In this document: piece after piece, positions 22,178 to 31,813 of the stretch
How the letters are laid out: every line of letters begins with the position of its first letter
How positions within the stretch are numbered: the first letter of the stretch is position 1
From: Photobacterium sp. SKA34
Lineage (GTDB): Bacteria > Pseudomonadota > Gammaproteobacteria > Enterobacterales > Vibrionaceae
Reading direction: 5' to 3'
DNA length: 64,000 nucleotides
Assembly (NCBI RefSeq): GCF_000153325.1
Contig: NZ_CH724143.1
Location: forward strand, 126,979 to 190,978
The notes under the pieces: generated by a model
Told to the model about the DNA's origin: nothing
The model's input: the letters and a program-made list of their open reading frames with translations, nothing else
Databases searched by the model: none
Made by a program: the position numbers and the translations under genes

Positions 22178-23200
22178 TTATTTGGTTGCGGCGTAAATAT
22201 TAAATTTGTTTGTTTTAGCCGTAATATTGCACTCACCAAGGCTTGCTTCAATTAATGGTGGATATTGTAAAAAACTGTTGGCTACAATGACAAGTTGACC
22301 GTTATGTCTAAGGTATCGTGGGGCATCATTGATAAATAGCTCTGTTGCGGCATAAAACGTTTTTAACCCAGCATGAAATGGTGGATTGCTGATCAAAAAC
22401 TGGTATGGACCCGTTAATGTTTTATATACATCGGTTGCCGTGAATTTGCTTGCGTCAAGGTTATTAACCTTAAATGTTTCTTTTGCAGATTCAATGGCTA
22501 GCGCACTGATATCACATAGTTCTAAATCAATAGTGGGATATTTGGCTTTCATCACCGCGCCAATTACACCGGCACCACAGCCAAAATCTAATACTTTCCC
22601 GTGTAATTTAGGCAGATTGTTAAGCAGTAATTCTGAGCCTTTATCAAATTCACCGTGGCTAAATACGCCAGGTAATGAGCGAACAGTGAGTTGAACGCCT
22701 GCAATATCGATAGGATAACTACGGAACCAATCTGATAAATTAAAGGCTTTTGGCGTGTTATCACAACGCCCCCAGTAAAAACTGCAGCGACGTGCAGAAT
22801 CATACTTAGTAATCGGGCCATATTCTGCAAATAGCTTTTCAGCACTACGCACGCCCGAGCGATTTTCACCGACGATACAAATTTCTACGCCAGTGCCAAA
22901 TTTATTCAGTAGCATAGTTAACAAGTAATCTGCTTCTGCTTTTGCTTTAGGCCAGTATAGTAGGATTATATCGATATCTAATGTTTCTGTTAATTCAGCA
23001 CCGAAGTAACTACTTACATTTTTAAAACGTTCGATATCTGAGTAGAAGCCATAGTTTGTGGTAAATACCGATACCGTTTTAGCAGTTTGACACAGCTCTG
23101 ATGCGAAGGTATCACTTAATTCGCCAGCGATAAGGACTTTACGGTTTTCAAAAAACTCAGATTGACGAGCAACAACCTGGCTCGCGGCGCAATAAGACAT
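22178..23200 (-). CDS. rsmC: 16S rRNA (guanine1207-N2)-methyltransferase
   Basis: A 340-residue class I methyltransferase. The catalytic C-terminal domain has the SAM-binding motif VLDFGCGAGVIG and the amino-methylase motif ISNPPFH; the N-terminal domain (about 1-160) is the degenerate copy typical of RsmC. It methylates G1207 in 16S rRNA in the 30S particle. It is a single gene with its own terminator, with no link to the chitin genes beyond position. Confidence 0.93.
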   Translation of the reverse strand: MSYCAASQVVARQSEFFENRKVLIAGELSDTFASELCQTAKTVSVFTTNYGFYSDIERFKNVSSYFGAELTETLDIDIILLYWPKAKAEADYLLTMLLNKFGTGVEICIVGENRSGVRSAEKLFAEYGPITKYDSARRCSFYWGRCDNTPKAFNLSDWFRSYPIDIAGVQLTVRSLPGVFSHGEFDKGSELLLNNLPKLHGKVLDFGCGAGVIGAVMKAKYPTIDLELCDISALAIESAKETFKVNNLDASKFTATDVYKTLTGPYQFLISNPPFHAGLKTFYAATELFINDAPRYLRHNGQLVIVANSFLQYPPLIEASLGECNITAKTNKFNIYAATK

Positions 23201-23302
23201 GTAACTGGCCTCAATGTAGACATCATAAATTTGGGAGCGAATTGTTCCATAATTATGTGCAGTTGAAAAGAAATCAGCAGTAAAGAGGAAGATTGAATAG
23301 AA

Positions 23303-23338
23303 GAAAAATGCCGCTCTAGAATAGAGGCGGCATTGTAA
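23303..23338 (-). terminator. Terminator of the AI-2E-family gene
   Basis: Minus-strand stem AATGCCGCCTCT / AGAGCGGCATT with one mismatch, followed by TTTTCTTC, directly after the stop codon. Confidence 0.8.
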
Positions 23339-23345
23339 TGACGGA

Positions 23346-24431
23346 TTAGTGAGAATCTTGTTGTTCTAAGAAGTCTTTAAATTCAACTTCATACATTTTA
23401 AATAACACGAGTGTTACGCCAAAAATGATTGGACCGTAAATCATACCTATCAAACCAAATAATTGGATACCTCCAATGATTGAGAAGAAGATCAGTAAGG
23501 TATTCATACTTGAACTGCCTTGCATTAGCAGTGGACGAACAACGTTATCGATTGAACCTACTACAATGATACCCCAACCGGCTAAGAATAATGCCCATTC
23601 CCATTGACCGACTAACAGTAAGTATAGAGATGCTGGTAGCCAAATAAGTGCGGTACCTACGACTGGGATTAATGAAGCAAAAGCCATCATTGATCCCCAG
23701 AATAGTCCTGGGAATCCGCATAGCCACATTGCAAAACCACCGGCTAAACCTTGCGCGACGGCGGTTAAAAAAGATCCAAGTACGGCAGATTTTGCGACTT
23801 GTTCAACTTCTTCCATGATCGCATCTTCTTGGCTACGAGATAGTGGGATCACATGACGGATCGCGGCAATCATCTTGTCGTTATCGCGTAGCAGGAAGAA
23901 CAGGACAAAAAGCATCATCATAAAGTTAACCAATATGCTAGTGGCGTCGCCAAGAATACGTGCACTAATATTTATTGCTTGAGAGCCCACTTGAGATGCT
24001 GTGGTTGCAATTTTCTGAATGATGACTTGAGGATCAAAATCATGGAAAGGCGAGTATTTATCAATATAGAAGAGTGCTTTTTGAGCGTAAGGGTGAGCAA
24101 AGAGTTCTTTCGGCCCACCGGATGTGATCCATTGATAGCTTTCTTTAGAAACGGTTGTACCTTGATGAACAATGGATGAAAACACCACAAGCAGTGGGAT
24201 CACAATAATGACGGTAAGTACAAAGCAAGATAGCATTGCAGCAGTATTTGCACGGGTTGGCATTAACGCTAATAAACGTTTATGTAACGGTGCAAAGAGT
24301 AATGAAATAATAAATGCGAGAACAATCGGCCCTAAATAAGGTTCGATGAGCTTGTAACTGGCAAATGCAGCAACAAATAAAGCAATAATAAGGAGCCAAT
24401 GGCGTGGCTCTATTTTAAATGGCTGTAGCAC
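23346..24431 (-). CDS. AI-2E family transporter (PerM/YdiK-like membrane protein)
   Basis: A 361-residue inner-membrane protein of the AI-2E/PerM family with about eight helices. The N-terminal helix pair is followed by a long extracytoplasmic segment (about 85-150) and the conserved C-terminal helices (GWGIIVVGSIDNVVRPLLM, then IFFSIIGGIQLFGLIGMIYGP). Family members are exporters of uncertain substrate, some proposed to move autoinducer-2 or ions. The start is GTG with AAAGGA before it. It is divergent from the Fur-box peptide gene, so the Fur site may touch it too. Confidence 0.85.
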   Translation of the reverse strand: MLQPFKIEPRHWLLIIALFVAAFASYKLIEPYLGPIVLAFIISLLFAPLHKRLLALMPTRANTAAMLSCFVLTVIIVIPLLVVFSSIVHQGTTVSKESYQWITSGGPKELFAHPYAQKALFYIDKYSPFHDFDPQVIIQKIATTASQVGSQAINISARILGDATSILVNFMMMLFVLFFLLRDNDKMIAAIRHVIPLSRSQEDAIMEEVEQVAKSAVLGSFLTAVAQGLAGGFAMWLCGFPGLFWGSMMAFASLIPVVGTALIWLPASLYLLLVGQWEWALFLAGWGIIVVGSIDNVVRPLLMQGSSSMNTLLIFFSIIGGIQLFGLIGMIYGPIIFGVTLVLFKMYEVEFKDFLEQQDSH

Positions 24432-24477
24432 TGTATGTATCCTTTAATTAATAAGCTTCTTCATTACTGCTGTTATT

Positions 24478-24496
24478 GATAAAGATTATCATTATA
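24478..24496. promoter_or_regulatory. Fur box
   Basis: Read on the minus strand, TATAATGATAATCTTTATC matches the consensus GATAATGATAATCATTATC at 17 of 19 positions. TATAAT-like hexamers overlap it on both strands, so bound Fur would block either promoter. It lies between the AI-2E-family gene and the small Cys-rich peptide gene. Confidence 0.7.
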
Positions 24497-24547
24497 ATCA
24501 TTGTCGCTATAACTTATCGATTATACCCTTTATCGCGGAGATGGCTT

Positions 24548-24655
24548 ATGGGATGTTGTAATTGTGGCTGTGATGACAAAAAAAAGCGCAGACCACCGAT
24601 TGCACTAATTATTTTAGTCATTATGGTACTGCTTGCGTTATATTTTTGGCAATAA
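24548..24655 (+). CDS. Small Cys-rich single-pass membrane peptide (35 residues), candidate Fur-regulated
   Basis: I do not recognise this 35-residue frame, too short for usual gene calling. It starts MGCCNCGCDD, so four cysteines fall within residues 3-8. A basic, Pro-containing patch KKKRRPP follows, then one hydrophobic helix (about 18-34) ending in Trp-Gln. The charge pattern predicts the Cys cluster and basic patch in the cytoplasm. GGAG lies seven bases before the ATG, a Fur box lies about 50 bp upstream, and a strong terminator follows at 24721, so it has all the parts of a one-gene unit. hemL lies convergent beyond the terminator. A role in iron or metal stress is inferred from the Fur box and the cysteines alone. 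Confidence 0.65.
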   Translation: MGCCNCGCDDKKKRRPPIALIILVIMVLLALYFWQ

Positions 24656-24720
24656 CATAGCCTTGATCTGTGTCTGTAGTTAAATACAATTACTGTATTT
24701 TAGATACTAAAATAATGTCA

Positions 24721-24753
24721 TAAAAAAAGGTCACTAATTGCGACCTTTTTTAT
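24721..24753. terminator. Two-way terminator between the small peptide gene and hemL
   Basis: AAAAAAGGTC, a 9-nt loop and GACCTTTTTT: A and T tracts on both sides of the stem serve the two convergent genes. Confidence 0.85.
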
Positions 24754-24777
24754 TTTTATTTATTTTAGCTTTCTGAA

Positions 24778-26088
24778 TTATTCAGGGCTGTTTTCATGTG
24801 CAAGCGTTGCAAAAGCAAAGTCAGCGGCTTCAAGTGTTGCATCAATGACTTGATCTGTGTGTGCTAGTGACGTAAAGCATGCTTCATATGCAGAAGGTGC
24901 AAGATATACACCTTTTTCTAGCATTAAATTAAAGAAACGCTTGAAACGTTCTACATCGCATTTTGTTACATTTTCGTAGCACGTTACAGTTTCTTGATCA
25001 GTAAAGAAAAAGCCAAACATCGCACCTACTTGATTAACAGCCAGTGGAACACCATGCTTATCTGCTAATGTTTTAAAGCCATCAGCAAGACGTTTAGTGG
25101 TATTCGCAAGGCGTTTTTCATTACCGTTTTCAGTTAACACACTTAAACACGCATGACCTGCCGCCATTGCAACAGGGTTGCCTGATAGCGTACCAGCTTG
25201 GTATACAGGACCTGTTGGTGCAACAAATTCCATCACTTCACGACGACCACCAAATGCACCGACTGGCATACCGCCGCCGATGATTTTACCTAGTGTTGTT
25301 AGGTCTGGTTTTATGTTGTAGTAGCCTTGAGCACCACCTTCTGACACGCGGAATCCTGTCATTACTTCATCAAGAATTAGTAGCGCGCCAAATTCATCAC
25401 AGATGTCGCGTAGTCCTTCAAGGAAGCCCGGTACTGGTGGAATGCAGTTCATGTTACCCGCAACAGGCTCAACGATAATACAAGCAATCTCTTCTGGGTG
25501 AGCAGAAAACGCTTCACGGACAGAATCCAGATTGTTATAGGTTGCTGTTAGGGTATGTTTGGCAAAATCTGCAGGTACACCTGGCGAGCTTGGTTGGCCT
25601 AGGGTTAATGCGCCAGAACCGGCTTTAACGAGTAGGCAATCAGCATGGCCATGGTAACAACCTTCAAATTTTAAGATCTTATCACGACCAGTAAAACCGC
25701 GTGCTAGACGAATCGCGCTCATAGTTGCTTCAGTACCAGAGCTGACCATGCGAACCATTTCCATCGATGGCACTAGTTTTGATACAAGATCAGCCATGGT
25801 GATTTCCATAGCTGTTGGCGCACCAAAACTTAATCCTTGTTGCGCTGCATCGATCACTGCATCACGAATAGCGGCATGGTTATGACCTAAGATCATGGGA
25901 CCCCAAGAGCCAACAAAATCGATGTATGCATTGCCATCAGCATCAAAAATATAAGCACCATCAGCTCGCTCAATAAAGAGTGGCGTACCACCAACACCCG
26001 CGAATGCTCTCACTGGAGAGTTAACACCACCTGGGATTTTTTGTTGTGCTTTGGCAAATAAATCAGCCGATTTGCTCGTTTTGCTCAT
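24778..26088 (-). CDS. hemL: Glutamate-1-semialdehyde 2,1-aminomutase
   Basis: A 436-residue class III PLP enzyme that converts glutamate-1-semialdehyde to 5-aminolevulinate in the C5 haem pathway. It has the family N-terminus ([11 protein letters not shown]), the SSGTEA motif for cofactor phosphate and the PLP-lysine motif [12 protein letters not shown]. Length is slightly above E. coli HemL (426). The neighbours clcA and erpA are shared with E. coli, where hemL-clcA-erpA also occurs. Confidence 0.97.
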   Translation of the reverse strand: MSKTSKSADLFAKAQQKIPGGVNSPVRAFAGVGGTPLFIERADGAYIFDADGNAYIDFVGSWGPMILGHNHAAIRDAVIDAAQQGLSFGAPTAMEITMADLVSKLVPSMEMVRMVSSGTEATMSAIRLARGFTGRDKILKFEGCYHGHADCLLVKAGSGALTLGQPSSPGVPADFAKHTLTATYNNLDSVREAFSAHPEEIACIIVEPVAGNMNCIPPVPGFLEGLRDICDEFGALLILDEVMTGFRVSEGGAQGYYNIKPDLTTLGKIIGGGMPVGAFGGRREVMEFVAPTGPVYQAGTLSGNPVAMAAGHACLSVLTENGNEKRLANTTKRLADGFKTLADKHGVPLAVNQVGAMFGFFFTDQETVTCYENVTKCDVERFKRFFNLMLEKGVYLAPSAYEACFTSLAHTDQVIDATLEAADFAFATLAHENSPE

Positions 26089-26412
26089 TGTGAGATCCTA
26101 TATAAAATAATCAGGTGTAGATCCAATCCACATAGTTATCTGTCCTAGGGATTGTAGGCTAGAGAAATATGTAGATTGTTATTAGTCTATTGTACCTAAA
26201 AGGATGCAATTTAGGGAGGACGATTTATTGTGGTTATTTGCGCGTATTGAACAATTAATTACAGCAATATTGTTATACAAGTCACAGTTGGAAAGCTATT
26301 TTTCAACATTAACAGTATAATAAACGCCCATCTTAGATTACTCTTTCAAATCCGATAGTTTCATTTATCCTTCCTGCATTCTAGATGCAATCTTTTACAA
26401 TACGGCCGAAAA
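26089..26412. other. Divergent promoter region of hemL and clcA
   Basis: No gene or RNA seen. TATAAT at 26316-26321 could be the -10 of clcA, without a convincing -35. No Fur or CRP match was noticed. Confidence 0.4.
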
Positions 26413-27816
26413 ATGACTGATAAACCGCATGGAACATACATGCCTCTACATCTTCAACCGCGAGCATTGGTAAGGCAATTACTTACCCGAGACAAAACAC
26501 CTGTCTCTGTTATCTTTTTATCAGCTATCGTCGGTATTCTTGCTGGGTTTGTTGGCACCATGTTTGAAATTGGTGTGGATTGGGTAACAGATCAACGGAC
26601 AGAGTGGCTACGAGATGAAATAACCAGTGTTCTTCCTCTTTGGCTTGCCGCTTTTATTGTCAGTGCCTCGCTCGCTTTTGTTGGCTATTACCTTACAAGT
26701 CGTTTTGCTCCTGAAGCCGGAGGTTCTGGCATCCCTGAAATTGAAGGTGCAATGGAAGAGATGCGCCCTGTTCGCTGGTGGCGTGTGATCCCTGTTAAAT
26801 TTTTCGGCGGTTTAGGTGCGCTAGGCTCAGGTATGGTACTTGGTCGAGAAGGGCCAACCGTTCAAATGGGCGGTAATATTGGTCGTATGATTTCCGATAT
26901 TTTCCGATTAAAAGACAAAGAAGGTCGCCACTCTTTATTAGCCGCTGGTGCTGCAGGTGGTTTGGCCGCAGCCTTTAATGCTCCAATGGCTGGCATTATG
27001 TTTGTTTTTGAAGAGATGCGCCCGCAGTTTCGTTATAACTTAATTTCGATAAAATGTGTAATGATTTCAGCGGTGATGTCAAACATCGTATTTCGTCTTA
27101 TTAGAGGACAAGAGGCGGTTATAAATATGCCGCAATATGATGCACCTGCATTGAAATCATTATGGTTATTTTTAGTCTTAGGAATGCTATTTGGTGGTTT
27201 TGGTGTCCTATTTAATCGCATGATTATTTTTGCGTTAGATGGCTTCATTAAAATCCATCGTAATGAGCGTAAGCGTTACTTAATCACAGGTGCTTTAATT
27301 GGTGGTTGTTTCGGTTTACTTCTGTTGTATTTCCCTGAATTAACCGGTGGCGGCATTTTCCTTATTCCTCACGCGACTAATGGTGATTACGGTTTAGGTA
27401 TGTTAATGCTGTTGTTCTTTGCTCGTATTGCAACCACATTACTGTGTTTTGGCTCAGGTGCACCAGGCGGTATTTTTGCTCCAATGTTGGCGTTAGGGAC
27501 ATTGTTTGGCACTTTCTATGGCATGATCACACAAGGCATCTATCCTGATTTAGGCATTGATCCAGGACTATTTGCAATCGCGGGTATGGGGGCACTTTTT
27601 GCTGCGACAGTTCGCGCGCCTATTACGGGTATTTTGCTTGTTATTGAAATGACCAACAACTATCACCTGATATTACCATTGATTGTTACGACTCTCGGTG
27701 CGACTATGCTTGCTCAAATGTTAGGCGGCCAACCGATTTATTCGCAGTTGCTACACCGAACAATTAAAAAAGAGCGTTTACGCCATGATTCTCCAACAAG
27801 TGAGCCTAATACTTGA
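26413..27816 (+). CDS. clcA: H+/Cl- exchange transporter ClcA
   Basis: A 467-residue ClC-type antiporter. All filter motifs are present: GSGIPE (about 104-109), GREGPTVQ with gating Glu146, and GAPGGIFAPMLALG. The proton glutamate lies in FVFEEMRPQF (Glu201), matching E. coli Glu148 and Glu203 with an offset of two. It exchanges two chloride for one proton, used in acid resistance. No clear Shine-Dalgarno precedes the ATG; the Met at residue 10 is an alternative start. erpA follows after 60 bp. Confidence 0.95.
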   Translation: MTDKPHGTYMPLHLQPRALVRQLLTRDKTPVSVIFLSAIVGILAGFVGTMFEIGVDWVTDQRTEWLRDEITSVLPLWLAAFIVSASLAFVGYYLTSRFAPEAGGSGIPEIEGAMEEMRPVRWWRVIPVKFFGGLGALGSGMVLGREGPTVQMGGNIGRMISDIFRLKDKEGRHSLLAAGAAGGLAAAFNAPMAGIMFVFEEMRPQFRYNLISIKCVMISAVMSNIVFRLIRGQEAVINMPQYDAPALKSLWLFLVLGMLFGGFGVLFNRMIIFALDGFIKIHRNERKRYLITGALIGGCFGLLLLYFPELTGGGIFLIPHATNGDYGLGMLMLLFFARIATTLLCFGSGAPGGIFAPMLALGTLFGTFYGMITQGIYPDLGIDPGLFAIAGMGALFAATVRAPITGILLVIEMTNNYHLILPLIVTTLGATMLAQMLGGQPIYSQLLHRTIKKERLRHDSPTSEPNT

Positions 27817-27876
27817 ACAACATAGTCAGGTATTAGATAATCAGCGTAATTAACGGAAGTGTGTGAGAGGTTTGTA

Positions 27877-28218
27877 ATGAGCGATGCTAATTTGCCGCTA
27901 ACTTTTTCTGATGTTGCAGCGAATAAAGTAAAAACACTGATCGCTGAAGAAGAAAACCCGAATCTAAAGCTACGTGTTTATATCACTGGTGGTGGCTGTA
28001 GTGGCTTTCAATATGGCTTTACTTTTGATGAAAAAGTAAATGATGGTGATATGACCATTGAAAATAGCGGTGTAACGCTAGTGGTTGATCCTATGAGTCT
28101 CCAGTACCTAATGGGTGGTATAGTTGATTACACTGAAGGTCTAGAAGGTTCGCGTTTCTTTGTTAACAATCCAAATGCAACAACGACTTGTGGTTGTGGC
28201 GCATCATTTAGTGTTTAA
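27877..28218 (+). CDS. erpA: Iron-sulfur cluster insertion protein ErpA
   Basis: A 113-residue A-type Fe-S carrier. The three cluster cysteines are in [11 protein letters not shown] and TTCGCGASF. It passes Fe-S clusters to target apoproteins such as IspG in E. coli. The start at 27877 (ATG after GAGAGG) was preferred over a GTG 18 bp upstream because [10 protein letters not shown] matches the family N-terminus. It lies in the conserved hemL-clcA-erpA group. Confidence 0.96.
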   Translation: MSDANLPLTFSDVAANKVKTLIAEEENPNLKLRVYITGGGCSGFQYGFTFDEKVNDGDMTIENSGVTLVVDPMSLQYLMGGIVDYTEGLEGSRFFVNNPNATTTCGCGASFSV

Positions 28219-28247
28219 ATGTTGACTCAATAGTTATTGAGCTAAAC

Positions 28248-28279
28248 AAAAGCCGACAATATTGATTGTCGGCTTTTTT
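28248..28279. terminator. Terminator after erpA
   Basis: AAGCCGACAAT, a 4-nt loop, ATTGTCGGCTT and TTTT. The A-rich 5' flank (ACAAA) may let it serve the convergent gene at 28296 as well. Confidence 0.88.
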
Positions 28280-28295
28280 GTATCTAAACAAAGGC

Positions 28296-29612
28296 TTAGT
28301 TTAATAATATGTCATTATTGGTAAGCAATGTGCTCAACTGCTGAATATACTCAAGTTGTTGTTTAGCTTGCTTTTTAAACGTTACTTGCTCGTTACCTGA
28401 TAATGAGTTGGCTTGCGGTAAATCTACCGTACGAGGGTTTTTATGTTGGCCATTGACCAAGAATTCATAGTGTAGGTGAGGGCCTGTGACGCGACCTGTG
28501 CCTCCTAAAGTGCCGACAGTATCACCTTGTTTTACTCGTTGTCCTTTTTTGACCATACGCTTAGTTAAATGAAGGTATTTGGTTACATATTTAGCACTAT
28601 GCTTGATAAAAACGTAGTTACCATTGTATTTGTTATAGGCCGATTCTAAGACTACGCCATCACCAGCAGCCCAAATCGGTGTGCCTACAGGAGCAACATA
28701 ATCAGTGCCTCGGTGCGGCTTTACTCTTCCTGTAACGGGATGGAGACGACGTGGATTGAAGTTTGAACTTACATAGCGGAAATTGACAGGAGAGCGCAAG
28801 AATGCTTTACGCATGGCTCGCCCGTCTTTATCGTAATATTTGCCGTCGTTATTGCGAACAGCGGTAAAAGTTTTCCCCATATTGGTGAAGGTTGCGGCTA
28901 AAATCTCACCGCGATCGACTGGATTACCATCTAAATAATGCTGTTCAAATAACACTTCAAATTTATCACCTGCTCGAATGTCGAGTGCAAAATCAATATC
29001 CCAACCAAATAGGGCGGCGATTTCCATGATCTGATTGGCGGTTAATCCTGCTTTATCTGCTGCACTCCAAAAACTTGTTTCAATGGTGGCATGAGAGAAA
29101 TTAGTATGAGTTTCAATTTCTTTTTTATCCATCTCACTGGTAAAGGTGTTGCCATCGTGGCGCACAATCAAGGTTTCTAAATGATTACGAGGTTGGTGAA
29201 GCTCAACTAACTTCCCTTCTTTACTAAAGCCAAATTGAAGGATGTTACCTGGACTAAGTCTTTCTAATTGTTTGGTATTGGCATCGGTATTGGCATCGGT
29301 ATTGATAAGGGAATGTAGCGTTTTACCATCTAAGCCAATGTTATCAAACGCGATAGCTAAACTTTCACCACTTTCAATAACGTGCTTTTTCCACGTAAGA
29401 TCTTCTGTTTTATCTTTACCTGAAAGAGGTGGAGTCGAAGCGGTTGCAATGACAATTGGGTAAGGTTTACCAATTTTAAATTTACGCTCAACATGAGATG
29501 TGGTTTCTTGCTGGGCACTCGGCAGAATTGCAAGCCCTAGCATTGCTATGCCGATCAATATGATAAAAAAGATGTTCTTCCGTGGAAAACAAGGTGATGA
29601 AGTTCCTTTCAT
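28296..29612 (-). CDS. shyC: M23 family DD-endopeptidase (ShyC/MepM-like)
   Basis: A 438-residue cell-wall endopeptidase. An N-terminal signal-anchor (about 12-32) is followed by an OapA/LysM-like region (about 80-200) and the M23 zinc peptidase domain. Zinc ligands lie in PHRGTDYVAP (His, Asp) and GPHLHYE (HxH). It would cut peptidoglycan cross-links in the periplasm for cell elongation. The ATG at 29612 gives nearly the length of E. coli MepM (440); a TTG 60 bp upstream is possible but less likely, and neither has a good Shine-Dalgarno. The gene divergent from tyrS in V. cholerae is shyC (VC0630, from memory). Confidence 0.85.
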   Translation of the reverse strand: MKGTSSPCFPRKNIFFIILIGIAMLGLAILPSAQQETTSHVERKFKIGKPYPIVIATASTPPLSGKDKTEDLTWKKHVIESGESLAIAFDNIGLDGKTLHSLINTDANTDANTKQLERLSPGNILQFGFSKEGKLVELHQPRNHLETLIVRHDGNTFTSEMDKKEIETHTNFSHATIETSFWSAADKAGLTANQIMEIAALFGWDIDFALDIRAGDKFEVLFEQHYLDGNPVDRGEILAATFTNMGKTFTAVRNNDGKYYDKDGRAMRKAFLRSPVNFRYVSSNFNPRRLHPVTGRVKPHRGTDYVAPVGTPIWAAGDGVVLESAYNKYNGNYVFIKHSAKYVTKYLHLTKRMVKKGQRVKQGDTVGTLGGTGRVTGPHLHYEFLVNGQHKNPRTVDLPQANSLSGNEQVTFKKQAKQQLEYIQQLSTLLTNNDILLN

Positions 29613-29739
29613 ACTAAATTTTTCACATATATTCCGAAAAAAATAAACGACCTTCAGTTTAACTGGTTTCAAAAAAGCCTGCTATTCAAGTAAGATGGAC
29701 GGCTTATTATTTTTGCCAATTTTGTGGGAGCGAACAAGA

Positions 29740-30927
29740 ATGGCCAGCATTGAACAAGCACTTGTTGAGATAAAACGTGGGGTAGAAGAACTTATCCCAG
29801 AAGCTGAGCTAATTGCAAAGCTAAAAGAAAACCGTCCATTACGTATTAAATTAGGTGCCGATCCAACGGCGCCAGATATCCACCTTGGACACACGGTTAT
29901 TCTTAATAAGTTGCGTACTTTTCAGGAATTAGGCCACGAAGTCACTTTCTTGATTGGTGATTTTACTGGTATGGTCGGCGATCCTACGGGTAAGAACACG
30001 ACACGTCCGCCACTAACGCGTGAAGATGTATTACGCAATGCGGAAACATACAAAGAGCAGGTATTTAAGATCCTTGATCCTGCCAAAACTACGATTGCGT
30101 TTAACTCGACATGGTTATCAGAGTTAGGTGCAGAAGGAATGATCCGTTTAGCGTCTAATCAAACCGTTGCACGTATGCTAGAACGTGACGATTTTAAAAA
30201 GCGTTACGGTGAGAATCGTCCAATTGCGATCCATGAATTTATGTATCCATTACTACAAGGTTACGATTCAGTCGCAATGGAGACAGATGTAGAGCTTGGC
30301 GGTACTGATCAGAAATTCAACTTGTTAATGGGGCGTGAATTACAAAAATCGCACGGTCAAAAACCACAGGTTGTATTGACTATGCCATTGCTTGTGGGAT
30401 TAGACGGCGTGAAGAAAATGTCTAAATCTGCGCATAACTACATTGGTATTGCCGATGCGCCAAGCGATATGTTTGGTAAGATCATGTCTATTTCTGACGA
30501 TCTGATGTGGAGCTACTTTGAATTACTTTCATTCCGTCCAATGGATGAAATAGCTCAGTTTAAAGCCGATGTCGATGCAGGTAAAAACCCACGTGATGTG
30601 AAGTTCTTACTAGCAAGAGAGATCATTGCACGTTTCCATTCAGAAGAAGCGGCAGAAGCGGCATTACAAGAGTTTATCAGTCGCTTCCAAAAAGGTAACC
30701 TACCTGATGAAATGCCTGAGTTTGAATTTGAAGCAGGCCTTCCAATTGCTAACTTATTAAAAGAAGTTGCACTCGTTAACTCAACCTCTGATGCAATGCG
30801 TATGATCCGCCAAGGCGCAGTGAAGCAAGATGGTGAGAAAGTAGAAGACACGAAACTGGTACCGACTGCTGGCAACTATGTTTTCCAAGTAGGTAAACGT
30901 AAGTTTGCTCGTGTGATGATTAAATAA
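29740..30927 (+). CDS. tyrS: Tyrosyl-tRNA synthetase (TyrRZ type)
   Basis: A 395-residue class I synthetase charging tRNA-Tyr. It has the HIGH motif as HLGH (48-51), the KMSKS motif exactly ([10 protein letters not shown]) and a C-terminal S4 domain ([20 protein letters not shown] ...). The canonical KMSKS and shorter length place it in the TyrZ-like branch rather than the E. coli branch, which has KFGKT. Start at 29740 fits GGGAG upstream. Confidence 0.95.
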   Translation: MASIEQALVEIKRGVEELIPEAELIAKLKENRPLRIKLGADPTAPDIHLGHTVILNKLRTFQELGHEVTFLIGDFTGMVGDPTGKNTTRPPLTREDVLRNAETYKEQVFKILDPAKTTIAFNSTWLSELGAEGMIRLASNQTVARMLERDDFKKRYGENRPIAIHEFMYPLLQGYDSVAMETDVELGGTDQKFNLLMGRELQKSHGQKPQVVLTMPLLVGLDGVKKMSKSAHNYIGIADAPSDMFGKIMSISDDLMWSYFELLSFRPMDEIAQFKADVDAGKNPRDVKFLLAREIIARFHSEEAAEAALQEFISRFQKGNLPDEMPEFEFEAGLPIANLLKEVALVNSTSDAMRMIRQGAVKQDGEKVEDTKLVPTAGNYVFQVGKRKFARVMIK

Positions 30928-30955
30928 TCAAATTTATCTTGCAGAGTTATTCTAA

Positions 30956-30987
30956 TAAAAAAGGGTGCATTTGCGCCCTTTTTTATT
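30956..30987 (+). terminator. Terminator of tyrS
   Basis: AAAAGGGTGC, ATTT loop, GCGCCCTTTT and further T bases, 30 bp after the stop. Confidence 0.88.
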
Positions 30988-31139
30988 ATCTATCAAATAG
31001 TCTTAATTAATAATAAGTTGGCTTTGAATCTTAATGTTTGATGGTTTATGAAAGCTTACTTTTTAGCTTTGATCATTATGTCGACTATAAGAGACAAGCT
31101 ACTATAAAAAATTACTCTTCATTTTTATATCGACTGGCT

Positions 31140-31760
31140 ATGGAATCGATTCAACATATTATTACTGATCTTACCCCGCTGCTGCAGCAATATGGGTATT
31201 ATATTTTAGCATTGGCAATTGCTGTTGAAGGTATGGGGATCCCCGCGCCTGGCCAGTCGTTATTGATCGTTGCGAGTTTATTGGCATCGTCAGGTAAAAT
31301 GTCGTTACCTATGGTGCTATCTGTTGCTTGGGCAAGTAGCTTTATTGGTAACAGTATTGGCTACTTTATTGGACGCCAATTTGGTCATATATTAACGAAG
31401 AAAGAATGGATTAAACCGCGAACGCTGGCCAAGTTACATCAGTTTATTGACCGCTATGGCATGCTAGGGCTTGTGATTAGTCGTTTTGTTGAAGGCATTA
31501 AACAGTTCATGTGTATTGGCTGTGGTATTGCGCAAATGCCAGTTCAACTTTTCTTATTAGGTAACTTCTTAGCGGTAACGATCTGGCTATTGGTATTTGG
31601 TGTTGCTCCTGCTTATTTACATGATGAATTGGGACCAATTTTAGCCTTCTATCATAAATATCAAATACAATGTTGGTCTGTTGTCGCTGTACTTGTTTGT
31701 ATACTTGGATGGTGGCTTGTCCGTCGACTCAAACGCCGTAAAATCTCGATTGAAGAATAG
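31140..31760 (+). CDS. DedA family membrane protein
   Basis: A 206-residue inner-membrane protein of the DedA/SNARE-associated family. It has the typical GMGIPAPGQSLL segment near the N-terminus, GNSIGYFIGRQFG, and the late motif SRFVEGIKQFMCIGCGIAQMP that matches the family F-R-x3-G region. Family members act in undecaprenyl phosphate or phospholipid flipping and membrane energetics. The start at 31140 (MESIQH) begins just before the first helix; the frame is open back to ATG 31041, and neither start has a clear ribosome-binding site. Lys and Arg crowd the C-terminus. Confidence 0.85.
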   Translation: MESIQHIITDLTPLLQQYGYYILALAIAVEGMGIPAPGQSLLIVASLLASSGKMSLPMVLSVAWASSFIGNSIGYFIGRQFGHILTKKEWIKPRTLAKLHQFIDRYGMLGLVISRFVEGIKQFMCIGCGIAQMPVQLFLLGNFLAVTIWLLVFGVAPAYLHDELGPILAFYHKYQIQCWSVVAVLVCILGWWLVRRLKRRKISIEE

Positions 31761-31783
31761 TATAGCCTTGTTTGTATAGCATT

Positions 31784-31812
31784 AAAAAACCGCCAGTGTT
31801 GGCGGTTTTTTT
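31784..31812. terminator. Two-way terminator between dedA and the TRIC-type gene
   Basis: AAAAAACCGCCA, GTGT loop, TGGCGGTTTTTTT, shared by the two convergent genes. Confidence 0.9.
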
Positions 31813-31813
31813 G

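Noticed and set aside
29613-29672. TTG start for the M23 peptidase
   Set aside because: ATG 29612 gives the usual length and places the membrane anchor near the N-terminus.
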